A stretch of DNA of 64,000 nt from Siniperca chuatsi (taxonomy: Eukaryota > Chordata > Actinopteri > Centrarchiformes > Sinipercidae). The stretch is taken from assembly GCF_020085105.1 (NCBI RefSeq), contig NC_058051.1, forward strand, positions 18,879,455 through 18,943,454, in the 5' to 3' direction. Made by a program: the position numbers and the translations under genes. Position 1 is the first letter of the stretch; every line of letters starts with the position of its first letter. Positions 1 to 24,200 of the stretch are shown one piece after another. The notes beneath the pieces are model-generated. The model had not been told where the DNA came from. It saw only the letters and a list, made by a program, of their open reading frames with translations, and searched no databases.

Positions 1-965
1 TTTAAAGACATTTTTGTTTCTATTGTATCATTTGTTTGTTTGTTTGGAGTTTGGGTGCAGTATGTAGCTGTTATTGGGCAATAGCCTAGAACATTAACTT
101 GACTTGAACTGCCAGTCTGTTGGAGCAAGTTTCATTATACCGGGATATATGAGTTTCACTTCAATACATGGACAACTACAATGCTGTACCAGGTTAACAC
201 TGTCCATTTATCTGTAATTCCCTGCCCTGTAGCCTACACAATTGATGTCTAGTGCCATATGTGCTGGGTGTGAGAGTGGAGGCTACATGTGCACGCTTAC
301 CGTCCGATTTACCGGAGAGAATAGTTCGCGTCCTGTCAAGTGCTCCTGACCACGTTTGTTTAAATTATCTAAGCATACTTTAATTGCAAAACGCATATAG
401 GAATAAACAGTTTTAAAATCGCCGGCATTGCATGTCCTACACTGTCCGTCACTGAATGTCATCCGAGCCTCTGGCCTCATTCGCTCCACTATATTTGGCT
501 CCACCCTCCGCGCGCCAGCCAGCCCATGTCCTTTATATTTGTTCTGGGAATCTGGGCAGTTTACATCCTCACTTGGTATATATTGTATAAACTGGCTGAT
601 TCCAGTATTTTCAGACTAAAATTTGACTACTTCTTGGGGGAGGGGCGACTCATGACATCAGTATTTCCTTGCTAAGAAATGTATGCTACAGCGCTGGTTT
701 AATTCAGCAAGCAAAGAAGTTTCGAGCAAGAGTTCAAAAGACTTTTATTTTGAAGGCAGTAACCGGAAATGTTCTTTGTGTTCCAGTTTAGCTTGACGCA
801 CCCGGCGTAGACACAAAACCCGGGTATTTTTCACCGCCCGAGTGTCTTCGGTGCAGAGCTATCCGATCAGCTGTTGCAGTCGACGTGGGAAACATTACCG
901 GCTGTAGTTTTGCGGGTCTCTACGTCTCTGACTGACCCAAATTACCGCCTGTTTGTCAGATCAAT
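1..965 (+). promoter_or_regulatory. samhd1: samhd1 upstream region and 5' UTR
   Basis: No gene is visible here. The last ~200 bases before the ATG are the most CpG-rich part (CCCGGG near 820, ACGTGGGAAAC near 880), as expected for a CpG-type promoter and 5' UTR. No clear TATA box is seen close to the ATG. An ISRE-like string (AGTTTCACTTC) lies at 152-162. SAMHD1 is interferon-inducible in mammals, but the link to this site is inference. The transcription start is not resolved. Confidence 0.4.
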
Positions 966-11588
<10,623 letters not shown>

Positions 11589-12560
11589 GAGGAGGAGGAA
11601 GAGAGCTGATTACCCTCTGTTACACATTTGGTAGATGAGACAGTGTTGAGTGAAAATTATTATGTTTTTCTATGAGGTGAGTGTGTTGGGGAGCACAGAA
11701 AAGATTTAAATCATTCATTCTATTTGAAACAGATTTTAAACCAAAAAAGAAATGATTTCAATAAAGAGGATTCATGAATGCGTATTCAGGGCCTGTACTC
11801 AGGGTTTTTACTGACCGAGATCACTCTTCAATATTATACACACACTTTTGTTTTAGTTTTATCATTTTTAATCAGGGTTTTATTTTAGACTCCACTTTCT
11901 ATTTGGAGCTGCAAGTGTCACATTTATAAGTTGAATTATTGTTTTATACCATGTGCTATGCAATAGCTTACTATTGTGTTTGCATTATGAAAAATAAATC
12001 ATGGTCAGTTAAAATGTTTTACTCTGAACATGTGCACAGTATATTTATACAGCTGATGTGTTTCAGGATATTTTATTCAGCTTTTAAATGAAGTATATCA
12101 AATCTGCCGTCAAAAGTTACTCTGTGTGAACAAACGTTTACAACATTTAAAGTGAGCATTTGTTTTTACTTGTGGAATTATTTGGACATTTTGATTTGAT
12201 CTTACTTTTGAATGTATGTATTTTGCAGAGGTGTTATCTGGTTGAGTGTGTTATGTAGTGCTTTATTTATTGTTCTTACAGTAAGTAGCTCAGCTTGACC
12301 ACTGTTTTTTCCCACCTTATAGATCTGTGCAACATTTTAAATGCTATTTTGGATACCATTTAAAATGTTTCCTCTTACCAAAATGTCATGCACCCTCATC
12401 AAACTTGCCTCATAACTGGTTGTTTTGTTTTGCTGATTGTGTACAAAATAATACTATTTTTGAAAGAATATAAAGGAGGTCTTGTAAGTTATAAATGGTT
12501 TTCCTATTGAAAGGGGTTGAAAACAGTTTGAAAATAAAACTCTTTCTCTCAGGTGTGTCC
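11589..12560 (+). other. samhd1: samhd1 3' UTR with alternative poly(A) signals
   Basis: AT-rich non-coding sequence after the stop codon. AATAAA hexamers occur at 11760-11765, near 11992 and at 12533-12538. The last is followed by a T/G-rich stretch (TCTTTCTCTCAGGTGTGT), the best distal cleavage context. Short and long 3' UTRs are therefore possible. Inferred from sequence only. Confidence 0.55.
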
Positions 12561-13081
12561 TCCTGTAATTCAACATGTTGACCACCAGATCATGCACTCA
12601 GTTTAGATTAGAGATAGATGTTCCAGGAAAGGTTTTGTTAAGTGGGAAGTTGGATCTTGTCTAATAGCACTTTTGTGTTCTGACATCCAAATTTACAGTT
12701 GTTGCTTTGTTTTTCCCCACATACATCAAAGCCATAGAGGCATTCAAGTACATAAATAACCCCACTAGTCACACAGGTCCCTTTACCATAAAGGATTGAC
12801 CTGTATGAGGATGCCTGAATTCCTTGGGTTGCAATATACAAAACATGAATAGAAGAGAGAAATATATCTAAATATGCATGTTGGATCATAAGGAAACAGG
12901 CATGTTTCCTCATAGCTTTATAAAATCCTATACCTTCACAATCAAAACAAATTAGCACAAAACATCGAACAGGCAAGATATTAACTATTAGGTGCACTAG
13001 AATACAACAAAACTGTTTTGAACCAAGAGTACACTTAAGTAAGGGGATATACATGATGTAAAAACTATTAAAATGTTAAAG
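12561..13081. other. Intergenic gap between samhd1 and the convergent NLR gene, no gene seen
   Basis: A 138-codon minus-strand reading frame exists (13054-12638), but it has no recognisable domain, is Cys/Leu-rich in the manner of random AT-rich DNA, and lacks splice context. Treated as non-coding. Confidence 0.6.
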
Positions 13082-13583
13082 GATAGGTTCACATTTTTCA
13101 AGTCTGACTTAAAACAATACTCAGGTGTCCATATGAACATCGAAACAGTTTTTTCTTGCTGTAATCCTTCCTCTTTATACCGGCCATTAAAAGATCCCTT
13201 GTTAATGTGCATTCACTGTGGGGGACTAAATCCACAGTCATCTCTCTCTGGTGCAAAAATATATTCCAAAGTTTATCTGAGACTTCAGCAGTCTGATTTA
13301 GACAAATCATGTGGATATCTTCCAAAATAAGTCTTTTTGATTTGTCTAACTCGGACTACTGTAGCCCTATGTTAACTTCCGATAGATTTTGGAATATATT
13401 TTTGCACAAAACAAGACTGTGGATTTTCTCCCCCATCACTTACATTGGAAGAGAACTATGTGGGCATCTTTTCATGGCTAGTAAAAACAAGAGGAATTAT
13501 TACAGCAAGCAGAACCATGTTTCTATGTTCATATGGGCACCTGTCTATTATTTTAAGACAAACTTGAAAAATTGTGAACCTAT
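13082..13583. mobile_element. Foldback (long inverted repeat) MITE
   Basis: The left arm from 13082 (ATAGGTTCACATTTTTCAAG) is repeated as the reverse complement in the right arm ending at 13583 (CTTGAAAAATTGTGAACCTAT). Similarity runs for most of each ~240-base arm, including CATATGAACATCGAAAC, TCCACAGTC and GTGCAAAAATATATTCCA blocks. Two apparent reading frames inside are by-products. The RNA would form one long hairpin. Confidence 0.85.
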
Positions 13584-15150
13584 GTGGGGTAAGGCAGCAA
13601 ATGCACAGTCTCCCTTGATTTTAGGCTACGCTCTGGGGACATCCAGTAGACGTTTGTTATCAAACCTAAGGGGACTGTAAGTTGTTATATGACATAATTC
13701 ATGAGGGGATTCCTCATGCAATGCCTGATAGTATTGTTAAGTTTATATTTAATTCTAAACACCACTGGCAGCCTGGCACTTAGCTACGTGTAAGAATTAC
13801 AGTACTCTGGATATGAAGACAAGAGTGATGATTGAGTATCAGATTGTTTTATTCACCTGTTTGTTGGAGTAGGATGGTCAAGGGTTTAATATACCATAAA
13901 GGGACAAAGTCACTGTAGTATTTTAGTGCACTTCAAAATAGAATCACTGATTTAGACTACTTTCAGGGAATGGCACTGCTTTCTATTTGCCTGGTCAAAT
14001 GTTGGTGCAAGCAATTTCAGAAGTACGTCCAATTTAAATTATTTTTTAAATAATTATGAAAATCAAACAACTCTGACAGCATGGTAGTTTTATTCTAATA
14101 TACAAAAAAATTAAACATCAGTTACAGTATTGCACACATTTTGTTGAAAAAAGTTTACTTTTGTCCTGTGGAAAAAAATGTTTTTGTAATTCTAAGGCTT
14201 TGTAGCACATTGGTCAGGGCATGGATAAGTGTTGGCCTCTAAAATGTGTTCTTAATGTTGTTATAAATACAGTACAAAGCTGACTGGATACATTCAGTAG
14301 TCTATTTAGGTAGGTAGATGTAGGTGCTAGGTGTTTGTATACAAACAGACTATATATTGACATTTTCAGTCTGGCAGTAACAAAATCTGTGTACCAGCAC
14401 CTCTAAAGTTCACTAATTAATATGTTATATCTCGTTTGTTTACTCTGTACAAAAAGCGAAGGTTAACGACGACGATTCGCCATTTTACAGGGGGTCATGT
14501 GCCGAGCTATTTCTTGACTTGGACCAGTAACTTCCTGAGTGTCTGCTGGTTGCCTGGCAATTGCTCACCACAGAGTTAATGCTGGACAGAACCAGGCTAG
14601 CTGTTTGCCTCTGTTTCTTTCTTTTTTTAGAACTGAAAAAGCATTGAAAAATAGTTGTATAAACTGACTATATATATAGACATTTTAAAATACATTTAAA
14701 CAGAATTTATCTCAGCAACAAAACCTCACAACAACTGTACATTTAGTAGCTCCACTGAAATGTAGTTGCATCTAGGATTGCCAAACGGGATTGCTAAAGT
14801 GTTCCGTATTGAACTGATACAGGACACTCTCTCTCTCTATCCCTTCTGTCTGTACCTTACAAAAAATTATCTTTTCGTTGACGTTAAGAGTTGTTTTGTT
14901 GGCAACCATAGTTGCATCCATAACCTACAAAGACGTTGGTAGGGCAGTCAGTTCAAAATCAACATTGTCTTCTGGTTGATGAAGAAACATTTGGAAAAAA
15001 ATTACTGATTAATTCATAACAAATGTGTAAATAGAAATAACTTTCATGGTAGGAGCTCTGTCCTATCTCTGATTGTATTAAGACATAACTGTAGTGTTGC
15101 AGTGATGTGTTCATCATAGCAGCCCCAGAGTCAGCAACACGTCATGGTGA
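13584..15150. other. Intergenic stretch 3' of the NLR gene
   Basis: No gene seen. At about 14455-14640 there is a stretch (TTACAGGGGGTCATGTGC, CTGGTTGCCTGGCAATTG) that I recognise as a common teleost dispersed repeat. The rest is AT-rich unique-looking DNA. Confidence 0.5.
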
Positions 15151-15160
15151 TGAGATGCAT

Positions 15161-15166
15161 TTTATT
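15161..15166 (-). terminator. Poly(A) signal of the NLR gene
   Basis: TTTATT on the + strand is AATAAA on the - strand. It lies about 20 bases past the TAA that ends the 19-nt terminal exon, so the 3' UTR is very short. The close spacing supports the terminal-exon call. Confidence 0.65.
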
Positions 15167-15186
15167 CAGATGGACGCACTCTGGGT

Positions 15187-15205
15187 TTACTCCATTTCTT
15201 CTATT
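15187..15205 (-). CDS. Terminal 19-nt coding exon of the NLRC3-like gene
   Basis: The acceptor ATTCCTACAG is followed by a sequence that completes the split Arg codon and adds I-E-E-M-E and TAA in the correct phase. AATAAA follows about 20 bases later. If this exon were skipped, the preceding exon would read into its intron and add about 40 unrelated residues. Inference, but phase, acceptor and poly(A) signal agree. Confidence 0.6.
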
Positions 15206-18200
15206 CTGTAGGAATCAACACAAATCATCTAGGTTAAATCAAACACATCTCATTAAGCTTCTGGCTTGATTGCATGCTGTTTCTTTCTCTGCATTTTATG
15301 CAATCCTAGTCACCATTCTTTTCTCAGATGTTGGGGAAAGGACATTGGGGAAAGCAGGAGGAGTAGAGTAGGAGTAAAGTAGGAGGTTTAAAAGGCCATA
15401 CAAAATCTTTGGTTTGCAACTAACTCTGTTGCAAAATAATACTGAAACTAATATAGACTGACTCAAACCTGCTACTGACCTGAGAGTCTCCAGTCTACAG
15501 TGTGGACTCTCCAGGACATCAGACAGCAGCTTCACTCCTGATACTTGCAGGCTGTTTTTACTCAGGTCCAGCTCTCGCAGACAGGATGGGTTGGACTTCA
15601 GAGCTGATGCCAGAAAAGTACAGTCTTCATCCGTGACCCGACAGCGTTTCAACCTGCAGAGATAAGATGAATTTTATGGGGGTACTTTTCCATTTTCGTG
15701 ACATTTTAGTACAGCTATGTCAGCGAAGCATATCAGTCAATATGTTATATCCCCAAAAATTGGCGAGTTTCTCCAAAAGTCATTTAATTTCCAGGCTCTT
15801 TGGGGTTTATTATCCCCAGATTAATAAATATATTCATGTAAGACAACAGATATGTCAGGGAGTCTTTATTTAACACAGAAGAGCAGCTTAGATGCCAAAT
15901 CGTGTCAAAACATTGGTTAAGCAGTGAGAAGTACTAGCGTCATGTACCAACAACAATGAATAAAAAACATTTTTAACTACAAAATCCACCAGAAACGTAG
16001 ATACTTCTTGTGTTCAAAGAAAATGTTTTACAGTCTAACAAACTATTTCTTATGCTCAAGTAGTAGAAAAGGAGATTCCTTACCTCAGAGTCTCTAGTCT
16101 ACAATGTGGACTCTCCAATCCAGCAGACAGCAGCTTCACTCCTGAATCCTGTAGATCATTTTCACTTAGGTCAAGCTCTCTCAGACTGGAGGTGATGGAC
16201 ATTAAAGCTGGAGCCAGAGAAGCACAGCAACTCTCTGACAACCAGCAGCACCTCAATCTAAATAAAAGAATAAAGCATGTAGTTAGAGAACACATTATTC
16301 CTGGGTTGAAATGCTGCTTGAAAACATCCAAGCTTTCATAATTGAAAAAAATCTTAAATATGAGCTGTGGAGAGTTTAATGCTGTAGAATCTATAAAACT
16401 GCATGCTCAAATCTTAAGAATGCAACAGGAATCCAGGTTCAAAACATCATCCTGCAATAAGGACAAAACAGCACTAAATTTCCTCTTCAACCATGTAACA
16501 GGTTCACCATTATAATGCATGTTGTGCAGCCACGTTATATTCAGCCCACAGAGCTTTATCTGAAATTATACTCAAGATACCAAGAGTTCCAAAGATACCA
16601 AATACATACAGTATGTCTGGCTGAATTTTGCATAAGACACATTTTCTATTTGACGTAATGCTGCAGGGTATCATGTATAAATATTTCACTAAATATGAAA
16701 GTGTCATGGTTTTGAGTCTTGAGTTTAGTCATTTCCTGTTTTATTTTGTAATACTCACCTCTTCTCTTGTGTTTTGTGCTTTACTTCCTGCCTTTGTGTC
16801 TTTTCCAGTTTTGATTGTCTGCCCCGCCCTGATTAGGTTGACCTGTGTCTAGTTATCCTTCCCTCACTTGTGTATATAGTCTGTGTGATTCCTATGTTCA
16901 TTATCAGTTTGTCCCAGTCCTATGATGGTTCTTGCTGTTGCCATTTGGACCTGTATCTGCTTGCCTGCCTGTTACCTGTTTGCTGCCTGCCTACCTGTAT
17001 CTACCAGTAAGCGACATCATTGAACTGCACCAGTCTGCCTGTACTGTCTGCGTTGGGGTCCTTTCCCTGTTGCCTTTCTTGCCAACCCATAATAGAAAGT
17101 GTAGCTTAAAAAACTTAAAGGGAAAATTCACCCCAAAATCAAAGATAAATATTTTTAACGTCTTTTCCAGAAATCATGACCCAGTTACTCAAGGTAATCC
17201 GCAGACCTTGTTGTGTGTTTCATGTAGGAACTATCCGTAGAAAGAAAATAGTCCCTACAAGAAACTGCTCACAACAAATCTGTGGATTATCTTGAGTAAC
17301 CGGGAGGAATTTATATTTTTTTCATGTCTGACATATTCTATAGATATAGACATTGAAACTGTAGTAAAAGGTGTATGTTTTGCTGGTATGATGTTAATAG
17401 GACTATGAACACATCATTTTCACTCTGTATATTTGCTGAGGACCGCGCGGGTTCCACGACGCACACGCGCAGCTCAGGTACGTAAAGAGGCCCAGCCGTT
17501 ACATGTTAAGCGGTGCACTAGCGCACTGAAATGGACCGGATCCAGTAAACTGTTGGCTGGTTGAATTGAGTTTCGGATGAAGGAAGGTGACTTCTTTATT
17601 GTGTGTTTTATTGATGTATGTGTGTTTTCTTTAACGATTTACTTTAATGATTAGAGGGGCTGCTGTCAGTAATTTTACACGTTTCCATGCGCGCAGTAAT
17701 GTCACAACAAATATTGTGGGACATTTAAGCTGCAAAACTAAAAACTGTAGTTATAAACTTGACAGGACAGAGGAAACTCTCTAGAGGAAACAGAATTAAA
17801 CTTTTAGCTTCTGAAATACATTTTTTAGCGAGCTCTGATGGAGCTCGGGATTTATCAGGAGGACGGCTGCTTTGCTCCAAACAATCTCACTGTATGAACC
17901 TGCTGTGTGTGTGACCTTTTGGATGTGTAGAAGAACACAACTTTAATTAACTTTGGATCCTGACCGATCCTGTCAGTGTGTCGGGAGATTTAAATTATCA
18001 ATTTGAGCTGAGAGTTACGATGCTGTGCCTCGTGTGTAACTGCGCACAGCATCTCTGGGGAGAGGCTTCACCCTATTTCACCCACCCGCAATCATCTGCT
18101 ATTAATCAGAATGTTCATTTTTATGACCAGGACCGCCTGATCCGCAGATTATCTGCAGTGCCCGCAGATAGGCCTATAACTGCGATCTGCGCATCACAAA

Positions 18201-21200
18201 CTGCCCTTGTCACATTGCACAATGGAAATGTATGACCCTCTCGTTATTTTATGTTGTCACTGTTTCATCAGTACTATAGATGTAGACTATCCATATTTTA
18301 AGACGCTACAAATTATATCCAGCTACAATAAATGCCTGAATAGCCATCAGCTAGAACAAAGTACAGATAGTCGTTGCTATGGAAATGATACATCATCTCG
18401 TCTAGTCGCATTGGTGTAAACTGGCAGGTTTCAGAATGTTGCAGACCGCATTCTTTTGCAAGTGGTTGTAAGTTTCAACTCTCGTCGTGAATCTTTGGTC
18501 TGAACTGGACCTTTTGAACTGGGCCTTTTAACCTAGGGCTAAGAAGGTTCTAAGAATGCTTTTAGCCCTGGGATAAGTGCAGTGTGAAAAGCCCAAACAG
18601 CCCTACCATTCTCAAGAAATCAATCAAGGAATCAAGGTCATTTATTTGTCATTTTACAACACAGGGTTGCACAATAAAATGTAAGTTGTAGCCCCTTCAT
18701 GCTACACACACAGAACATATATACAAATATTTAAATTTTGAATATAAATAAAACAATATATACAGTTATTTACAAACATATAAATTGTATATATTGTTTT
18801 ATTTATTTTATTAGAGAAATGGCCCTACCATTCTGGCATCTGAACTTAATGAGAAAAGTCAGAATAAACTGGCGATTTTTTGCTTTATCTAACTTACACA
18901 GTGTGTGCTACAGTACATACAAATTCGAAAGAAACACTATTCTAATGTTTACTGTACATTTCCTGGGATACAGACTACAAGAAAGTTTAAGGAGATATTG
19001 TTACATTGAAGAGGAACACTTGGGATCAAGAGTTCAATAGGTTTATAATAATGACAGCATGTTGTAGAAGAAGTAGTGACTTGAGAGTGAAGTAGATAAT
19101 GCTGTTTATCTCTTGTTATGACGGTGTAGTCCCTCATTCGTCCAGGAATGTTCCATCGTAGAAAAGGTTTCAATCGTAGTCATCTGGACACTGTTTTTAG
19201 AATCAAGACGTTTCGGCTCCCATCCGGACGTCATTCTCAATTTTGAAAAATGGTCTGAGAACTGATGACTACAATTGAAACCTTTTCTACGATATCTCTT
19301 ATTATCCTATGGTTTTAAATATGTAGCTGGACAATGCTATGCAGTATTCAATATGCTTTATTATTAAGTAAAGAAAAGATTGTGGCATTATGTTAGTGTG
19401 AATCAAAATACTATTTTCTTTATCCTGATGTATCAAAGTTATTGTCAGTGTAATATTGATTTAATATTCATATTATTGTAAAACTGAAAACATGCTGACT
19501 GACCTCAAAGCTTCCAGTATACAATGTGGACTCTCCAATCCTGCACACAGCAGCTTCACTCCTGAATCCTGCAGATCGTTATTACTCAGTTCCAACTCTT
19601 GCAGGCTAGACGAGTTGGACTTGAGAGCTGAGGCCAAAGAAGTACAGCAGTTCTCCGTAAGCCCACATCTATCAAGCCTGTAATTATAGGATAAATATTA
19701 AATCTGATATGCTGTACTAAATAAAACATTTGTTTGTAACCCTAGTTCAATGAGCAAAGATAGAGTCCTCTCTAACAGGCTCTATACACTTGCAAGAAGA
19801 AGAAGAAGGTTACAAGAAGCCTTGTAGCCTTTCACACAAACTTGCGAAAGGTATCCATTGTTCTATCTCATACAGACTTAAGCTCTTTAACACAGGCTCT
19901 ATAGATGTAAGGAGGCGAAAACAGACACTTGCACTCCTTGTCATGAGGCCAAAACAACACAAAGTTGTGACAAATGTGTCATGCAAAAATGTGGGCAGCC
20001 ACTCTAGCCCCCATCACAAGCAGAAGCAGACAGGCAAGACCACACTAACAGAGCCTGTTTGACCTCACAGTACCACAAGCAGGCCCCCTCAACCACCCAC
20101 CTCTGACCACCTGCAAAAGGGGAGAAGGCAGAAAAGGTAGCCCACTACATGTCAGTCCTAAGTGTAAAGGATTTGTCATTTTACAAAATGCGTTTCATCC
20201 AATCCTCTTTGTTCAGATTGTGTCCTGGAACATTAAGTAGGAGAAACTAAAATGCAAGAAAGTAAACACAAGGCACCTAAGACATCTTGCAAACAGCCAG
20301 TCAGAGGTGATGACTGTCGAGAGTGCTGAAAAATGCTGAATCAGAGTAATATGATGATGAGACACACTTTCAGGCAAGCAAAACTTAGTTTAGCAGCGCT
20401 CTTAGTGTCCTCCTATAGGGTGAGAAATACTGAAAAGAAATGGCTCAATGCTCCATCGCTCTCCATGTAGGAGGAGATAAAGGGGCTAATACCTGGGGAA
20501 ATTGCTGGTGTACAAGGAAGGAACATATCCTGCTGGAACTTCGAAGGAATGGCTCTAACGGTCTACAGAACTGAGCTGGAGGTAGGTAACTACTACTCTA
20601 TTGTATTACTACTTGTACTAACAATACAATACAAATTACATTGAACTGCTCTGCAGTTTTACAAGTGTGAAATCCTATAGAGCCTGTTAGACAAAGTCTA
20701 TGAGAAACAGAACTTGTGCTTCCCTTTTATTCATTACATCATCTTCCAGTCACCATCTGCTGACAGAAAAAATATTTTCTTATTAAAAATATCTACAGAA
20801 AGACAAAAGATCTACAGGAGTGAACTCACCTCAGATACTTCAGTCTACATTGGGGACTCTCCAGTGCAGTAGACAGCAGATTTACTCCTAAATCCTTCAG
20901 TTTGTTTTTACTCAGGTCTAGCTCTCTCATATGGGAAGGGTTGGACTTCATGGCTGAGGCTAGATGAGCACAGCAGCTCTCTGACAGCCTGCAGCAACTT
21001 AATCTAGATAAATAAGTATAAAGAATGTAGCTATTGAAGGTAACATCGAAGGTTATCAATATGGACAAGCACCACAGAGGAATCTTGGAATAGGAAGTAG
21101 AAAAGGGGCCAATCGAGACTGCATATAGGGCCAATGATTCTGTGTTACTACCATAAACAGAACCACAGTAATCATACAAAATTAATCTCAGCATAAAGTT

Positions 21201-24200
21201 AATAAAATGCTGTCTGACCTCAGAATCTCCAGTCTACAGTTTGGACTCTCCAGTCCAGTAGACAGCAGCTTCACTCCTGAATCCTTAAGATAGTTGTTGT
21301 TACTTAGATCTAGCTCTCTCAGATGGGAAGAGGTGAATTTCAGCGCTGATGCCAGAGAATAACAACAACTCTCTGACAAACTGCAGCTCTTCAATCTGAA
21401 AAACATGATAAAGGACATAGTTAAAACACATATTTAGATCAGATATCTTTGGGTCTAAATCTGTAGCTCAACAGGCAATTATATTAAGATTTAGATTAGA
21501 TTTAGATTTTTGTCCCAAACAGAGATTTGTTTTCACGGCCAGTACAACATAGAAATATATGGATATACACACAGCAACATACAAATATAGACAATACATA
21601 AAATCTTGTCTACATTCATACATACCAGCTCACAACAGTGTCAGTGAGACAGTTTGTTCAGGGCTGCTATGGCAGAAGGGACAAAACTCCTTTTCCATTT
21701 TAAAGTCTCCGACCGGAAGTAATGTGAAGTTTTGATTGAGGGGGTGATCAGTGTCATTTGCCATTGTGAGTGCTAGGCATGTGATGGCTCTGTGGTTCAT
21801 TAACAGACTGACACTGCCATTTTATTTATGGATCAAACTAGTGTCAGCCTTATATAGATGTAATAATAAAATTACAAGCAGGAATTCATAATGGAATCAG
21901 CTAAGCTCCATAGAAACCAATCTTGTTATGACAGCATAATTGCAATACAGTCCCCTACATGTAATAAGAATACATGAGTACTTGAAGACAGAAGAAAAAG
22001 GAGGAGGAGAAGAAAAAGTAAAGAGTAAAGGGATGTCTGAAAGTTGTCTGACCTTAGTATCTTCAGTCTGCAGTTTGGACTCTCCAGTCCGACAGATAGC
22101 AGCTTCACTCCAGAATCCAGTAGATAGTCATTATCACTCAGGTCCAACTCTAGCAGATGGGAAGGGTTGGACATCAGAGCTGAAGACAGAACTTCACAAT
22201 GCCCCTCAGACAGTCCACAGGCAGAAAGTCTGCAAACGCATATTTATTGTAAAGTCAGTATTAACCAAAGCAACAAAGATACTAAATAATGGTAATAGTA
22301 GTAAGTAAAGTAGTAATACTGTTTGTAATTAGTAAGACATACTAATTATTTAATTGACATTAGCCTGATTCAAAGCTGCTAAGTAGTTAGCTGTTCACAG
22401 TCTGGTCCAACACTGCTGTGAAGAGTGACATTACAAGAAGACGCTGTAGAACCGTTACATGAACAGGGACTTATTATTTATTTTCTGTGGCAGCAAACAT
22501 AATATATAGCCGTCCCATAACTATTATACTGCAACCTGAGATCAACTACACACTTTATGGCTTACTAAAGTAATCTAAGGGAAAGGCTCACTTTCACATC
22601 AACACAGCTAGTTACCCACAAGGCTACCTTCCTAAAAGGGGAAGGCTCGGCCAGTAACACAGGTGCAGTTAGACTGTGGGTGTGCTAACCAGAGGTGGAA
22701 AAAATATTCAGGGCCATTACTTAAGCAAAAGTACTTATACCAACCCCACTCTGAAATACTCCACTACAAGTAAAAGTTCTGGAAGTACTCATTGTGCAGT
22801 AAAATAGCCCCTACCAGTTTTATTATGTATGATGTTTCTGGATTAATATTACTTGTATGTAATGTTGCATTTTATTGCTGTAGATTTTTAAGGTTGGGCT
22901 AATTTGAACTACTTTATATACTGTTGGATCATCATATGTTTGCGCTACTTAAAGTAAAATAGAGAAAATGTGTATATCGAGATATATATATCGTATAACG
23001 CAGCATAACCTAAAATATCGAGATATTATTTATAAGCCATATCGCCCAGCCCTAGCATAAAGGTAACTTTATACTTCTTACATTAACATCTGTACTAACC
23101 GAGCGTTTCTGCAGTTTCTCACAGCTGGGAGCAATCTCCGTCTTCCATCACCTGATGCATTGTACTTCTTCAGGTCCAACACCTCTAGAACCTCTTCTGA
23201 CATCTGCAACATGTAGGCAAGAGCAGAGCACTGGGTCTTGGTGAGTTTCTTCACTGATCTGTTGTCTGACTGGAGGTACTCTTGGATCTCCTGATGCACT
23301 GAGTGGTCATTCATCTCCATCAAACAGTGGAAGACGTTGATGCTTCTGTCAGGAGAGATGTCATAAGCATTCATCTTCTTGAGGTTGTTTATTGCTCTCT
23401 GGATGCTTTCTGGACTGCACGCTGTCCAGCCCAGAAGACCTCCTAAGAGATGATGGTTGGACTCCAATAACAGGCCATGAAGGAAGCGAACAAAGAGGTC
23501 CAAGTGTCCATTTCCACTGTTTAGGGATTTCTCCACAACAAGACTGAGGAAGTTATCCAGACCTTGGTCACTGCTATTTCTATCCCAGTTTTCTCCCAAG
23601 AAAGTTGCCAGTACTTCTATGTTCTTGTTCAGGTAACAGTGGACCATGTAGACAGCAGCGAGAAACTCCTGAATACTTAAATGAACAAAGCAGTAAATCA
23701 TTTTCTGAAAGAGTACACACTCTCTTTTGAAGATCTCTGTGCACAGTCCTGAGAAAACTAAGGCTTCTCTGACATCAAGACCGCATCGCTCCAAGTCTTC
23801 TTGGTAGAACATGATGTTCCCTTTATCCAGATGTTTGAACGCAAGTCTCCCCAACTTTAGAAGGACTTCCCTGTCAGTCTGCATCAGCTCCTGTTGGATC
23901 ATATCATGCCCCTTATCATACTTCTGTGTCTTCCTCTTGGACTGAGCCAGCAGAAAGTGTGAGTACATCTCAGTCAGAGTCTTGGGAAGCTCTTTTTGGT
24001 CTGTGGTCAACATGTGCTCCAGAACTGTAGCAGTGATCCAACAGAAAACTGGGATGTGACACATAATGTAGAGGCTCCTGGATGCCTTGATGTGTGAGAT
24101 GATTCTCTTGGACATTGATTCATCACTGAATCTCCTCCTGAAGTACTCCTCCTTCTGAGGGTCAGTGAATCCTCGTACTTCTGTTATCCTATCAACATAT

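Noticed and set aside
12638..13054. 138-codon minus-strand reading frame
   Set aside because: No domain, Cys/Leu/Ile-rich as expected for AT-rich chance frames, no splice context, and it runs up to the edge of the foldback element.
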